Below, piece by piece: positions 63,849 through 64,000 of a DNA stretch of 64,000 bases (positions within the stretch are counted from its first letter, which is position 1; every line of letters starts with the position of its first letter). Made by a program: the position numbers and the translations under genes. This DNA is from Paenibacillus phyllosphaerae (lineage in GTDB: Bacteria > Bacillota > Bacilli > Paenibacillales > Paenibacillaceae). The DNA lies in contig NZ_JACHXK010000024.1 in the NCBI RefSeq assembly GCF_014192105.1, positions 21,541 through 85,540 on the forward strand, read 5' to 3'. The notes beneath the pieces were generated by a model, which saw nothing but the letters and a program-made list of their open reading frames with translations, was not told where the DNA came from and ran no database searches.

Positions 63849-64000
63849 ATGTTGGTGAAAAAGGCGTACAAGTATCGCATCTACCCTAACCATGAACAGC
63901 AGCTTCTCATACAAAAAACGCTGGGCTGCTGCCGTTTTGTTTTCAATCACTTCCTGGACAAGTGGAATACAACCTATGTGGAAACAGGCAAAGGGTTGTC
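63849..64000 (+). CDS. tnpB: IS200/IS605 family TnpB (5' part, cut by the window end)
   Basis: Only the first ~50 residues are in the window: KAYKYRIYPNHEQQLLIQKT, then LGCCRFVFNHFLDKWN. This is the N-terminal OrfB/TnpB domain, nearly identical in layout to RNA-guided TnpB nucleases (ancestors of Cas12). AAGGAGG precedes ATG 63849 and a TATAAT box lies near 63812. The RuvC-like catalytic part and guide-RNA end lie beyond the window, so activity cannot be judged. Confidence 0.88.
   Translation, partial: MLVKKAYKYRIYPNHEQQLLIQKTLGCCRFVFNHFLDKWNTTYVETGKGL

Noticed and set aside
1..64000. tRNA, rRNA or classical riboswitch
   Set aside because: I saw no cloverleaf, CCA-ended, rRNA-like or known riboswitch core sequence by eye. 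A covariance-model scan would be needed to exclude small RNAs.

Overview
The window looks like chromosomal DNA from a Gram-positive, spore-forming member of the Paenibacillaceae (Paenibacillus, Cohnella or a close relative). The evidence is AGGAGG-type ribosome sites, many TTG and GTG starts, lipobox-type binding proteins, YesM/YesN-type two-component pairs beside sugar ABC importers, a YjcZ-type sporulation peptide, an SLH-domain remnant and a GC-rich background. This is inferred from gene content; there is no rRNA in the window. I saw no tRNA, rRNA or CRISPR array.

Layout. 0.1-5.0 kb: two small paralogous membrane proteins, an AraC regulator divergent from a MATE exporter, a holin-like peptide and a LacI regulator. 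5.4-11.5 kb: a fructan or sucrose-type operon (LplB/LplC permeases, lipoprotein binding protein, cytoplasmic GH32, ROK fructokinase), preceded by the LacI gene and a cluster of TTTACAA boxes. 11.6-18.4 kb: single genes (LysE exporter, DMP19, GNAT, YciI, DUF1697, GH43 arabinanase, YjcZ peptide) and three remnants: an AraC 3' part abutting an EamA 3' part, and an SLH fragment. 18.5-23.4 kb: a flavodoxin-like reductase, then an OmpR-type two-component pair and a BcrA-like ABC exporter. 23.5-30.3 kb: a sugar importer split around its YesM/YesN pair, with one promoter element in front of both halves. 30.5-36.2 kb: a five-gene minus-strand operon (metallophosphoesterase, tyrosine-phosphatase-like enzyme, binding protein, two permeases) with a GntR gene upstream and a paired operator-like site at its promoter. 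36.4-37.7 kb: a GAF histidine kinase.

37.9-41.5 kb holds a markedly AT-rich gene for a 1168-residue SIR2-STAND (NB-ARC) protein. It is a probable anti-phage defence gene, acquired by transfer, and sits just behind a 27-bp tandem repeat. 41.9-45.0 kb encodes a secreted GH74 xyloglucanase with cohesin-like and dockerin modules, followed by a beta-lactamase-fold hydrolase.

46.6-60.8 kb is a polysaccharide-utilisation locus: an unrecognised lyase-like protein, an ABC importer, a YesM/YesN pair, a heparinase II/III-family lyase, a GH88 unsaturated glucuronyl hydrolase and a DUF2264 protein. Secreted or unseen enzymes would release oligosaccharides, the importer would bring them in, and the lyase plus GH88 would finish them. 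Three promoters here share a GTAARAAT element exactly 37 nt before the -10 box, which suggests one activator, most simply the local YesN-type regulator. The window ends with a spermidine-synthase-like protein, a beta-propeller phytase, a 600-bp gene-poor stretch and the first 50 codons of an IS200/IS605-type tnpB behind a hairpin.
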